Source: Bradyrhizobium sp. AUGA SZCCT0176 (GTDB taxonomy: Bacteria > Pseudomonadota > Alphaproteobacteria > Rhizobiales > Xanthobacteraceae). From it: a stretch of DNA of 64,000 nucleotides. Below are positions 44,551 through 56,883 of this stretch, one piece after another; the first letter of the stretch is position 1; every line of letters begins with the position of its first letter. The position numbers and the translations under genes were made by a program. The stretch lies in assembly GCF_018130145.1 (NCBI RefSeq), contig NZ_JAFCMB010000005.1, positions 186,001-250,000 of the forward strand, read 5' to 3'. The notes under the pieces were generated by a model that was given only the letters and a program-made list of their open reading frames with translations, ran no database searches and was not told the DNA's origin.

Positions 44551-44595
44551 GCCTTAAAACGACACGCCTTAAAACGGCACGCCTTAAAACGGCAT
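44551..44595. repeat. Three 15-bp tandem repeats after dnaE2
   Basis: The unit GCCTTAAAACGRCAC is repeated at 44551-44565, 44566-44580 and 44581-44595, with one or two changes between copies. It starts 17 bases after the dnaE2 stop, in the 366-base gap 44534-44899 before the LuxR gene, which otherwise holds only the hairpin at 44612. Confidence 0.88.
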
Positions 44596-44611
44596 GCCGC
44601 AAGAATGAAAT

Positions 44612-44637
44612 GGCCGCTGGAGGTGAATCCAGCGGCC
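44612..44637. terminator. Hairpin after dnaE2, possible terminator
   Basis: A perfect 10-bp inverted repeat GGCCGCTGGA/TCCAGCGGCC with a 6-nt loop lies 80 bases after dnaE2. No direct U-run follows, so it is at best a weak or Rho-assisted terminator. Confidence 0.45.
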
Positions 44638-44899
44638 GCCCGGGAAGAACAAAATTGATTGTTTAAGAATCCTCTAGCCCCCGGTGACCTTAATTTTAGC
44701 CGACGCGATGCGATGCTTCGAGTCAAAATTGGCCGGCCTGCTGCAGAAGCGCTGGTAACGTTACCTGCCGGTCTCACCCAAATGGGGGTGGCGTTGGAGG
44801 GTTCCTTGTCGGAACCTGCAGCAGCGCAGAATCGGGTCGGTGGAACTCGTCTTGCACGCCGGTTTCGAAGCGCGTGGCGGAAGTGGCATAGGCTGACCA

Positions 44900-46003
44900 A
44901 TGGGGACGAAGGTGGACGTTGGCCGGTTGCAGTCGATCAGCAACCGGCTGGGCGATGCAGTGATCGATCCTGCGATGTGGCCTGCCTTGATGCAGGACAT
45001 TTGCAGCGCCAGCAACTCAGCGGCGGCATGCCTGCTTCAAAGCGACGTCCGGACGCCCGACGTGCCGATGACGGAGTCCGGGCGGGAATTTTTCAAATCC
45101 TATTTCGACAATCGCTTCCACGAAAACGACATCCGCGCGGCGCGCGGCGTGCCGTTGTTGCTCGCGGGCCGTCAGATCGTCAGCGACCAGGACATCTTCA
45201 CCTCCGAAACGGAAATGCTTCGCGATCCCCTGTATGCGCATGCGAACAATTTCGGGCTGCGCTGGTTTGCGGTTATCGGATTTTTTGCAGGCTCCGCGTT
45301 GTGGGGCTTTTCCATCCAACGCACGATCGGTGAGGGAGCTTTTGACGAATCCGAAAAGGCGGCGCTTGCCGGCCTGTCCCAACGATTGACGGAGACCGCC
45401 ACGCTTTCCACTGCTGTCGGAAGGGGCGTGCTGTCCGGCATCACCAATGCCTTGGCCTTCATCAAGCGCGCCGCGATCGCGCTCGACCGGTTCGGATCGG
45501 TCATCGACATCAATCCGTCTGCGGAAGCCGCCCTTGGCGGCGATATAAGGATCATCGGGCAGCGCCTCGTCATATCAGACAGGCGGGCCCAATCGACCTT
45601 CAATAATTTCCTCGACCGGCTGAGAACCGCCTCCGACGTCGATGCGCTCGGCGTCGCGCCCATCGTGGTCCGCCGCGCCGGCAAGCCGCCGATCGTCGTC
45701 CGTGTGCTGCCGGTCGACGGCGCGGCGCGCAGTCCGTTTCTCGGGGCCCGCGCCATTCTCATCCTCTCCGGCTTCGATGAAGGCGAGGCCGAACAGTTGG
45801 CGATGCTGCGCCAGGCCTTCCGCCTGACGCCATCGGAAGCGCGCATTACCCTGTGTCTGGCCGGCGGCAAGTCGCTGGAAGAAGTCGCGCAGGAAATGGC
45901 AATAGCGCATGAAACCGCACGGTCGCATCTGAAGGCAATCTTCCGCAAGACCGAGACCCACCGGCAAGGCGAGCTGATTGCGCTGGTCAGCCGCCTGCGA
46001 TAA
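44900..46003 (+). CDS. LuxR-family transcriptional regulator
   Basis: This 367-residue regulator has a C-terminal LuxR-type helix-turn-helix (LTPSEARITLCLAGGKSLEEVAQEMAIAHETARSHLKAIFRKTET, about 300-345). The N-terminal 280 residues contain a PAS-like middle part (AAIALDRFGSVIDINPSAEAALGGDI) but no receiver domain, so it senses a ligand or internal signal rather than phosphorylation. ATG 44900 is used. A small exported protein gene follows 45 bases later and may be co-transcribed. The target genes are unknown. Confidence 0.85.
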   Translation: MGTKVDVGRLQSISNRLGDAVIDPAMWPALMQDICSASNSAAACLLQSDVRTPDVPMTESGREFFKSYFDNRFHENDIRAARGVPLLLAGRQIVSDQDIFTSETEMLRDPLYAHANNFGLRWFAVIGFFAGSALWGFSIQRTIGEGAFDESEKAALAGLSQRLTETATLSTAVGRGVLSGITNALAFIKRAAIALDRFGSVIDINPSAEAALGGDIRIIGQRLVISDRRAQSTFNNFLDRLRTASDVDALGVAPIVVRRAGKPPIVVRVLPVDGAARSPFLGARAILILSGFDEGEAEQLAMLRQAFRLTPSEARITLCLAGGKSLEEVAQEMAIAHETARSHLKAIFRKTETHRQGELIALVSRLR

Positions 46004-46048
46004 GGCGTTGACCACACGCCGCCTGCGAAAAGGCCGAATGGGGGTTTC

Positions 46049-46531
46049 ATGATGGCTCGATTGGCCGCGCCGGCCATGCTGGTCCTAATCGCCACCACCT
46101 TGGCCGCGTATGCCCAGCCTGCTGACAAGCGAACATGGCGGCTCCGGACCGTGGATGGCCAATCCATGCTGTCCTACGGCACCGACAACGCCGAAGACAC
46201 CCCGATCACGTTCCGTTGCAAACCGGGCCAGGGCGTGGTGAAGGTCTTCATCAACGAGACCGGCGCCGGCGTGAAGCCGCGCCAGGCGATGTCGGCGTCG
46301 CTGATCGCCGGGAGCGTCACCGCGAAACTGCAAGGGCGGACGCTTGTGAACGAGGAAGCCGGCACGCCGAGCTTCGATGGCTCGCTTCCGGGCAGTGATC
46401 CGCTGTTCCCGGCGCTGCGGCAGGCGAAGTCGCTGGTGATGGTGGTGGGACCTTCGCGCCAGCAGGTCCCGCTTCGCGAACTCGGCGACAAGGCGGACAA
46501 GTTCGAAGGCCTGTGCCGGAAGCGCGCGTGA
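46049..46531 (+). CDS. Exported hypothetical protein (160 aa)
   Basis: This 160-residue protein has a signal peptide (MMARLAAPAMLVLIATTLAAYAQPA) and a mature beta-rich region (TWRLRTVDGQSMLSYGTDNAEDTPITFRCKPGQGVVKVFINET). Two Cys (FRCKPG and GLCRKRA) could form a disulfide. No family was recognised. It follows the LuxR gene by 45 bases on the same strand, so it may belong to that operon, and it ends at a hairpin that also terminates the convergent small gene. Confidence 0.72.
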   Translation: MMARLAAPAMLVLIATTLAAYAQPADKRTWRLRTVDGQSMLSYGTDNAEDTPITFRCKPGQGVVKVFINETGAGVKPRQAMSASLIAGSVTAKLQGRTLVNEEAGTPSFDGSLPGSDPLFPALRQAKSLVMVVGPSRQQVPLRELGDKADKFEGLCRKRA

Positions 46532-46556
46532 AAAAGGCCGCCAGGCGAGGCGGCCT
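46531..46556 (-). terminator. Intrinsic terminator of the small peptide gene
   Basis: Stem AGGCCGCC/GGCGGCCT (46535-46542 with 46549-46556) with a 6-nt loop is followed by TTTTT on the minus strand. It lies 70 bases after the 46626-46808 stop; on the plus strand it closes the 46049-46531 unit without a U-run. Confidence 0.78.
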
Positions 46557-46625
46557 CATTCGTGACCGGTGGAACATGGCGGCCCGTCGCCGCCGAGACC
46601 AAAATCGTGCGCAAATCGAGAAGTG

Positions 46626-46808
46626 TTAGTGGTAGGTGCCGAGCGTCGGCCGGGTCCAGATGTCCTGCATGATCCATCCGCCAACGGCACGCTCCGCAAA
46701 CATCTTCGCAAGCCTGGAGTCCATCGCGCCGCCCACCACGATCTCGAGCTGCGCATCGTCGATCAGGGCCGACTGGTTGTTGCGATCTGAGTTCCTGGAC
46801 TTGGTCAT
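46626..46808 (-). CDS. Small double-glycine-leader-like peptide (60 aa)
   Basis: This 60-residue peptide has an N-terminal half (MTKSRNSDRNNQSALIDDAQ, then LEIVVGG to residue 27) that resembles the leader of peptides cut after Gly-Gly by C39-type peptidase/ABC exporters, where the pattern is L..L..V.GG. The remaining 33 residues (AMDSRLAKMF... to GTYH) would be the mature part, with two Trp and a basic/hydrophobic mix but no Cys. ATG 46808 follows GGGAGACGAC, a good site. No C39 exporter, modification enzyme or immunity gene is next to it, so a bacteriocin-type role is only a possibility; it may be a small regulatory or unknown protein. Confidence 0.6.
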   Translation of the reverse strand: MTKSRNSDRNNQSALIDDAQLEIVVGGAMDSRLAKMFAERAVGGWIMQDIWTRPTLGTYH

Positions 46809-46928
46809 TGTCGTCTCCCGTTTTCCCTGCAGCGGGACCATTCCCGCCATCCCTGATGACAGGGATACGACGCGTGCCGGGGCGCCACCGTGACGCGTGT
46901 CACACAGCAAACGGGCTGTCTCGCGGCG

Positions 46929-48446
<1,518 letters not shown>

Positions 48447-48610
48447 GATCGTTCTCTGGTCTTGCCGGCGATCACGATATCCGGGGCACGCAGCCATCGT
48501 CGGATGTCGGTGTCAAAGCGCGGCGATGAATGAGAATGCGGCGCGAGCGCAATAACGCGCAACGCCTCATGGCCACGAAGGGCAGACCAGGAAGAAGTTC
48601 AGAAGTCTCT

Positions 48611-48646
48611 GGTCAGCCCTGCAAACGCATTTGCAGGGCGTTGACC
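48611..48646 (-). promoter_or_regulatory. Leader hairpin overlapping the end of the upstream ORF
   Basis: GCCCTGCAAA and TTTGCAGGGC pair around a 4-nt loop, with outer GGTCA/TGACC pairing. The 3' arm contains the stop codon of the 48613-48684 ORF, so ribosomes on that ORF would open the stem. Confidence 0.6.
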
Positions 48647-48684
48647 GGGCCACGCTGGCGATAGTGCCGGAAGAACGTCATCAT
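48613..48684 (-). CDS. Short upstream ORF (leader peptide) before the ABC-F gene
   Basis: This 23-codon ORF (MMTFFRHYRQRGPVNALQMR, ending LQG) has an AAAGGAGGG ribosome-binding site eight bases before its first ATG, the strongest in this region, and lies 166 bases upstream of the ABC-F start on the same strand. It is rich in Arg, with a GPVN stretch and a downstream hairpin that covers its last codons. Translation attenuation by stalling on such leaders is known for antibiotic-resistance ABC-F genes. Not in any family I recognise. It could also be a small real protein. Confidence 0.6.
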   Translation of the reverse strand: MMTFFRHYRQRGPVNALQMRLQG

Positions 48685-48788
48685 CGCGCGGCCCTCCTTT
48701 CTCGGTTGAGTGACGTCAAAATAACGCGCTCCGCACAGGAGAGCAAGTCTCGTCAAGTCAATCCCGGCAACTGGCGACGGGTAACGTA

Positions 48789-49559
48789 TCAGAAATTCAC
48801 CCGGTTCGAGATCGCGCCGTCGACGATCAGGTTCGACCCCGTCGTGAAGGAAGACGCCGGGCTTGCGAGGAACACGGCGGCATTGGCGATTTCCTGCGGC
48901 GTCGCCATGCGGCCGGTCGGGTTACGCGTTAGCGCGTCCTGATAGCGCTTCGGCATGTTCTGCTCGATCATATTCCAGACGCCGCCCTTGAAATAGACCG
49001 TGCCAGGCGACACCACGTTGACGCGGATTTTCTTCGAGGCGTATTGCCGCGCCAGGCCCTTGGCCATGTGGACCAGCGCCGCCTTGATCGGACCGTAGGA
49101 GCTGGCGTTGTCGGCCTGTGCCGCCGAAACCGACGAAATGATCACAAAGGCGGCGTCGCCGCTCTTCTCGCCGCTCGCTTCGAGGAACGGCCGCGCGGAT
49201 TCGAATGCATTGACGGCGCCCAGCACGTCGAGCCGGAAATTCTGCTCCCAGGATGCGGGATCGCCGCCTTGCGCCATGGCGCCGGCATTGGAGAACAGCA
49301 TGTCGATGCCGCCGAGTTCTGCAGCTGCGCCGCCGATCCATGATTTCAGCGCCGCCGCGTCGGTGATATCGACGGAAGCGCCGGTGGCCTTGACGCCCCG
49401 CGCTTTCAGTTCTGCAACGGCGCTTGCGACCTGATCGGCGTTACGCGCGCAAACCGCGACATTGCCGCCTTCGCCGGCCAGCGTGTCGGCAATCGCCCGC
49501 CCAATGCCGCGCGTGCCGCCAAGTATGACGGCGTTTCTTCCCTTCAAGCCCAGATCCAT
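48789..49559 (-). CDS. Short-chain dehydrogenase/reductase
   Basis: This 256-residue SDR has the Rossmann motif GGTRGIGRAIADTL (about residue 14), the structural motif FSNAGAMAQGG (NAG) and the catalytic SYGPIKAAL (Tyr-x3-Lys) with Ser in IISSVSAAQ. It is NAD(P)-dependent; the substrate is not known. ATG 49559 (MDLGLKGRNAV) is chosen after AAGGAAAAACAAA; the frame is open another 37 codons upstream, but those fall in the family A repeat and are not SDR-like. Cofactor NADP is suggested by the Arg in TRGIG and CARNADQ. Confidence 0.9.
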   Translation of the reverse strand: MDLGLKGRNAVILGGTRGIGRAIADTLAGEGGNVAVCARNADQVASAVAELKARGVKATGASVDITDAAALKSWIGGAAAELGGIDMLFSNAGAMAQGGDPASWEQNFRLDVLGAVNAFESARPFLEASGEKSGDAAFVIISSVSAAQADNASSYGPIKAALVHMAKGLARQYASKKIRVNVVSPGTVYFKGGVWNMIEQNMPKRYQDALTRNPTGRMATPQEIANAAVFLASPASSFTTGSNLIVDGAISNRVNF

Positions 49560-49640
49560 TTTGTTTTTCCTTTTGTTGGCGATCGACACTGTAGCAGAAC
49601 ATCGGGGAATGACAGCTTGATTTGCATGTCGTTCTCTCCT

Positions 49641-49718
49641 CGTCATTGCGAGCGCAGCGAAGCAATCCATATTGCCTCAAGCCGTGCCATGGATTGCTTC
49701 GCTGCGCTCGCAATGACG
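49641..49718. repeat. Interspersed palindromic element, family A, copy 2
   Basis: A perfect 30-bp inverted repeat (49641-49670 with 49689-49718, starting CGTCATTGCGAGCGCAGCG) with an 18-base centre lies upstream of the SDR gene. In both family A copies the sequence CTCTCCT directly adjoins CGTCATTGC. Confidence 0.92.
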
Positions 49719-49739
49719 GTCAAGTGCGGCAAAATAGCC

Positions 49740-50245
49740 CGATGGGCAAATCAGTTCTGATTTACGGAAATCGTGTCAAGCCCCGTAATAAAAAATAATT
49801 CTGTTTACCGGAAGACAAATCAGGGCCATATCTTGGCCATCCCGTCCTACTCAGAAGGGCGTCGGCCGTCGTCACGGACGTTGGGCGGGTTGCGATGGAC
49901 GCTGGTTTACGCTGAGACGATGGCGTGGACTAAGCGTACGGCAAAACCGTGTGGTCCTGGCACCCGTTGCAGGTGTCAAGCTGTCGGGTAGGCGAGAGCT
50001 GAACGGCGGCGACGGAGTCAACCAAGAACTCGTCTCCGGGGAGAGCACGGCATAAGCCGTAAAGCCATTGCGCAGGGAAGGCCGGGTGTTCACCGCTGCC
50101 CTGTATGCTCGTGTGCAGCCTTTTTAGTGCAAACCGCACACGGGACCGCGGGTGCAGCGCGCACCCGGTCTTCCCTGCGCCCTCGGTTTGATGAGGGCGG
50201 GAAGTTTCTGGCAAAGCTCGGGCGCAATGCGTCGCGAGAATGCGG
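49740..50245. other. Structured non-coding repeat-like region
   Basis: About 500 bases with no supported gene between the SDR gene and the next repeat. Short ORFs in several frames are Arg/Pro-rich and unlike real proteins. Two 19-base arms, 50070-50088 and 50162-50180, are inverted with one mismatch and enclose further stems (GGGTGC/GCACCC near 50150-50166). From memory, near-identical sequence occurs at many places in Bradyrhizobium genomes, so this may be a high-copy element or non-coding RNA; I cannot confirm copy number here. Confidence 0.55.
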
Positions 50246-50256
50246 CCACACATCCC

Positions 50257-50383
50257 CGTCGTCCCGGACAAGCGAAGCGCGATCCGGGACCCATAACCAC
50301 AGGGAGAAGTTGCGAACGATCTCTGTTACCAAGCCTTATCGAGAGATCACGCGGTATGGGTCCCGGCGTTCGCCGGGACGACG
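50257..50383. repeat. Interspersed palindromic element, family E
   Basis: Outer arms CGTCGTCCCGG/CCGGGACGACG (50257-50267 with 50373-50383) and inner arms CCGGGACCCAT/ATGGGTCCCGG (50284-50294 with 50356-50366). It lies in the gap between SDR and the small membrane protein. Confidence 0.88.
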
Positions 50384-50431
50384 TGCGGAGCGATTGCGCA
50401 ATTACGCAACTAGGCTGGGACGACAGCGAGG

Positions 50432-50719
50432 CTACTCCGGCGCCGCGCCGACCGGCGGCCCGCCTGGCGGCCGGTGCAGGAAGGTGATCGTCGCATAGGC
50501 GCCGACCCACGAACCGACGGCCGCAAACACCACATAGACCCAGTTCTCGGTGTAGCTGATGACCGCATAGGACGAGAGCACATACCAGACGCTGCTCCAG
50601 GTCGCCGCCGGCACGCGCTTGCGCGCCACCACGGCCGAGGTGAACATGACATAGACCGCATCGGTGGCGGCGGTTGCGAGCAGGACCGCACCGGCGGTCA
50701 GGGGTTCGACGGCGGCCAT
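50432..50719 (-). CDS. Small membrane protein (95 aa)
   Basis: This 95-residue protein has two or three membrane helices (AGAVLLATAATDAVYVMFTSAVV, YVLSSYAVISYTENWVYVVFAAVGSWVGAYATI) and a Pro/Gly-rich tail (HRPPGGPPVGAAPE). ATG 50719 follows AAGGAGTTGCA, a strong ribosome-binding site. No family was recognised; its acidic and aromatic residues in the helices (TDAVY, TENWVY) might suggest a transport or sensor role, but this is not shown. It is alone, between repeats on both sides. Confidence 0.75.
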   Translation of the reverse strand: MAAVEPLTAGAVLLATAATDAVYVMFTSAVVARKRVPAATWSSVWYVLSSYAVISYTENWVYVVFAAVGSWVGAYATITFLHRPPGGPPVGAAPE

Positions 50720-50743
50720 TGCAACTCCTTCGTGCAGTTAAGG

Positions 50744-50833
50744 CGTAGCCCGGATGGAGCGTAGCGAAATCCGGGAGGATTTCGCCAAGCGGATCGCTCT
50801 ACCCGGATTGCGCTACGCTCCATCCGGGCTACG
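50744..50833. repeat. Interspersed palindromic element, family F
   Basis: A perfect 23-bp inverted repeat (50744-50766 with 50811-50833, starting CGTAGCCCGGATGGAGCG) plus inner AATCCGGG/CCCGGATT (50768-50775 with 50802-50809). It lies between divergent genes and may affect both promoters. Confidence 0.92.
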
Positions 50834-50865
50834 TTGCGATGCCAAGGAAAGACTAGGGAAGAGAC

Positions 50866-52269
50866 ATGCCGATGCAAAGCCCGCGTGAAATTCTCGGTGA
50901 TATCTGGACGTCAGCCGGCGGCGAGGCTTCTGCGCTCGACGCCATCAAGCTGACCGGCGAAGAGCCGCAGTTGCCGTCGTCGTTTCGCGTCGCGGCCGCC
51001 GCGCAGGCCAGCGTCGCGGCAACGGGGCTTGCTGCCGCCGGGATATGGAAATTGCGCAGCGGGCAATCGCAGGACGTTACCGTCGACATGCGTCACGCCG
51101 TGGTCGAATGCCGTTCCGAGCGTTACCTGCGCGTTGACGACAAGCCGCCGCCGCCGGCCTGGGACGCGATCGCCGGCGTCTACCAGACGCGCGACGCGCG
51201 CTTCGTGCGGCTGCATACCAATTTCCCGCATCACCGCGACGCCGTCTGCAAGGTGCTGAACTGCAAGCCGGAGCGCGACGAGGTCCAGGCCGCGCTGATG
51301 CAATGGGATGGCGAGGCGTTCGAGACCGCGGCCTATGCCGCTGGCGGCGTGGTGTCGATGATGCGTTCGTACGACGAATGGTCGGTAACGCCGCACGCCA
51401 GGGCGCTTGCCGGATTGCCGCTGATCACAATCGAGAAGATCGGCGACGCCGCGCCAAAACCGTGGCCGAAGGGCGATCGGCCGCTCGCCGGCCTTCGCGT
51501 GCTCGATCTGTCGCGCGTGATCGCGGGTCCCGTCGCGGGTCGCACGCTCGCTGCCCACGGCGCCGACGTGCTGTTGATCTCAGGTCCAAATCTGCCGGCG
51601 ATTCCCTGGCTTACGATCGATACCGGGCGCGGCAAGCTGACGAGCTTTGTCGAACTCAAGAGCGAACAAGGCCGCGCGGTGTTTCGCGATCTGGTGGCGC
51701 AGGCCGATATTATCTCACAAGGCTACCGGCCGCTTGCGATCGCCGGCCTCGGCTTCGCACCGGAAGAGGCGGCCCGTATTAGTCCGGGGATCGTCTATGT
51801 GACGCTGTCGGCCTATGGTCATGCCGGTCCTTGGGCAGAGCGCCGCGGTTTCGACTCGCTGGTCCAGACGTCCACGGGCTTCAACCATGCCGAAGGGCAG
51901 GCGGCGGGCGTCGACGGGCCGAAAGAGCTGCCGGCGCAGATGCTGGACCACGCCACCGGTTACCTCATGGCGTTCGGCGCCATGATGGCCAAGGCGCGGC
52001 AGTCGCGCGAAGGCGGCAGCTGGCACGTTCGGGTGTCGCTGGCGCAGACCGGTCGGTGGCTGTGGAATCTCGGTCGCGTCGCCGATGGCTTCAAGACCGG
52101 GGATTTGAAGGGGGAAACCGTGATGCCCTTTATCGAGGAGGTGGCTTCCGGCTTTGGTGCACTGCGGTCGGTCCGGCACTCGGCGCTGTTGTCGAAAACC
52201 CCAGCGTTCTGGGCCCGCCCGGCGATGCCGCTTGGCAGCCACCCGCCGCAATGGCCGGCACGCGAGTAG
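50866..52269 (+). CDS. CaiB/BaiF-type (class III) CoA-transferase
   Basis: This 467-residue protein belongs to the class III CoA-transferases, which move CoA between organic acids. The conserved core starts GLRVLDLSRVIAGPVAGRTLAAHGADVLLI (about residue 209), then GRGKLTSFVELKSEQGRAVFRDLVAQADI and YVTLSAYGHAGPWAERRGFDSLVQTSTG. The first 200 residues form an extra N-terminal domain, so it may be a variant or degenerate two-half form. Acyl substrate is unknown. It stands alone; the RND efflux genes start 136 bases later and look unrelated. Confidence 0.85.
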   Translation: MPMQSPREILGDIWTSAGGEASALDAIKLTGEEPQLPSSFRVAAAAQASVAATGLAAAGIWKLRSGQSQDVTVDMRHAVVECRSERYLRVDDKPPPPAWDAIAGVYQTRDARFVRLHTNFPHHRDAVCKVLNCKPERDEVQAALMQWDGEAFETAAYAAGGVVSMMRSYDEWSVTPHARALAGLPLITIEKIGDAAPKPWPKGDRPLAGLRVLDLSRVIAGPVAGRTLAAHGADVLLISGPNLPAIPWLTIDTGRGKLTSFVELKSEQGRAVFRDLVAQADIISQGYRPLAIAGLGFAPEEAARISPGIVYVTLSAYGHAGPWAERRGFDSLVQTSTGFNHAEGQAAGVDGPKELPAQMLDHATGYLMAFGAMMAKARQSREGGSWHVRVSLAQTGRWLWNLGRVADGFKTGDLKGETVMPFIEEVASGFGALRSVRHSALLSKTPAFWARPAMPLGSHPPQWPARE

Positions 52270-52405
52270 GTATTTTCAGCCGCCGTTCAGGCAGACCTCT
52301 CCAAAAATTAACGGCCGTGCTCGTTTTTTAGCTTGTTTGGAACTCCGATTAGGCACTATTAGCGGGTGAGGCAAATTGTCGCCATTGCTGAGTTGAACAG
52401 ACCGC

Positions 52406-53653
52406 ATGCGTAGCAAATTGATTAAGCAATTACAGATGCTTAGCCGCCGGCGACCGGCGCTGGTGATAGCCTTACTCGCGCTTGCAGGCGCGGGCGTCTA
52501 TGGATTCCTGCAGTTCAGCGCGACCCAGCCCAAGCATTCCGAAGTGTCCAGTCAGTCCCGCAAGGGAGGACAGCAGCGCTACAAGCTGTCGCCGGCCGAA
52601 TGGGCCAGCCTGACCATCCAGCCCGTCGCCACGCGGGGCTTCCGGGCCGAGCACGTCACCGAAGGCAAGATCGCGATCGACGAGGATCGCTCGACGCCGG
52701 TGTTCTCGCCCTATGCCGGCAGGGTGACCCGGCTTCTGGTCCGGCCCGGCGATAATGTCGTCAAGGGTCAGCCGCTGTTCGTGATCGAGGCTGCCGACAA
52801 CGTTCAGGCGCAGAACGATTTCATCGGCGCCATGAGCGCCATGAACAAGGCAAAGTCCGCGCTCGATCTGGCGCAGCTGCAGGGCCAGCGCGCCAAGGAT
52901 CTGTTCGAAGGCAAGGCCGTTCCGCTCAAGGACTATCAGCAGAGCCAGGCGACGCTGATCCAGGCGCAGAACGACATGCGCTCCTCGCAGACGGCGATGG
53001 AAGCGGCGCGCAACAAGCTGCGCATTCTCGGCCTCACCGACGAGGACATCGCGACCTTCCAGGAAAAGGGCCGCATCAATCCGGAAACCACCATCTTCGC
53101 GCCGATCGCCGGCACCGTGGTCCAGCGCAAGATCGGCCCCGGCCAGTATGTGAACTCCGGCGCCAGCGATCCGGTCTATGTCATCGGCGATCTCTCCACC
53201 GTCTGGATGGTCGCCTTCGTGCGCGAGACCGACGCCGCCAATGTTGCGGTCGGGCAGGACGTCGCGTTCAACGTGCTGGCGTTGCCGAACCAGGCGCTGT
53301 CGGCGCGCGTCAATTACGTTTCCACCGCGATCGATCCGGCGACGCGCCGGCTGCTGGTCCGCGCCACCGTCGACAACGCCAATGGCGTGCTCAAGCCGGA
53401 AATGTTCGCCAATGTGACGATCTATTCGGCCAGCGATCATCCGGCGGTCGGGGTGCCGAAGACGGCGTTGATCTACGAGGGGGATCAGGTCCGGATCTGG
53501 GTCGTGCATGACGACCATACGATTGAACTCCGCCAGATCAAGGCGGGCCTTGCCAATGGCGATCTGGTCGAGGTGGTCGGCAATCTGAAGCCCGGCGAGC
53601 TGATCGTGACAAAGGGCGCGCTGTTCATCGACCGGGCCGCGTCCGGCAGCTGA
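52406..53653 (+). CDS. RND efflux periplasmic adaptor (HlyD/CusB-like)
   Basis: This 415-residue membrane-fusion protein has one N-terminal helix (RRPALVIALLALAGAGVYGFLQ), a lipoyl half-motif (GRVTRLLVRPGDNVVKGQPLFVIEA), an alpha-hairpin of about 90 residues, a beta-barrel (GTVVQRKIGPGQYVNSGASDPVYVIGDLSTVWMVAFVRE) and the membrane-proximal domain. It links the inner-membrane pump to an outer-membrane channel. It lacks the Met-rich metal site of CusB. The pump gene starts 34 bases later. A TolC-family gene is at the window end but on the other strand. Confidence 0.92.
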   Translation: MRSKLIKQLQMLSRRRPALVIALLALAGAGVYGFLQFSATQPKHSEVSSQSRKGGQQRYKLSPAEWASLTIQPVATRGFRAEHVTEGKIAIDEDRSTPVFSPYAGRVTRLLVRPGDNVVKGQPLFVIEAADNVQAQNDFIGAMSAMNKAKSALDLAQLQGQRAKDLFEGKAVPLKDYQQSQATLIQAQNDMRSSQTAMEAARNKLRILGLTDEDIATFQEKGRINPETTIFAPIAGTVVQRKIGPGQYVNSGASDPVYVIGDLSTVWMVAFVRETDAANVAVGQDVAFNVLALPNQALSARVNYVSTAIDPATRRLLVRATVDNANGVLKPEMFANVTIYSASDHPAVGVPKTALIYEGDQVRIWVVHDDHTIELRQIKAGLANGDLVEVVGNLKPGELIVTKGALFIDRAASGS

Positions 53654-53687
53654 TCTCCCGCTCTACTCACGGAAAGCTTCGATCTGA

Positions 53688-56810
<3,123 letters not shown>

Positions 56811-56843
56811 GGGGGGCGAGTGGTTGCAGGATTAGGACCGCGA

Positions 56844-56866
56844 CCCGCTCCGGCACACGGAGCGGG
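56844..56866. terminator. Hairpin between convergent genes
   Basis: CCCGCTCCG and CGGAGCGGG pair around a 5-nt loop in the 73 bases between the RND pump stop and the amidohydrolase stop. It lacks a U-run on either side, so termination is only possible. Confidence 0.5.
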
Positions 56867-56883
56867 CGGCGATCTTGAGAACC

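Noticed and set aside
49560..49670. N-terminal extension of the SDR into the upstream repeat
   Set aside because: Those 37 codons come from the family A palindrome; the SDR fold starts at the ATG at 49559, which has a ribosome-binding site.
49773..50510. Several short ORFs in the SDR-membrane protein gap
   Set aside because: They lie in repeat and hairpin DNA, overlap on both strands, and are Arg/Pro-rich; no ribosome-binding sites stand out.
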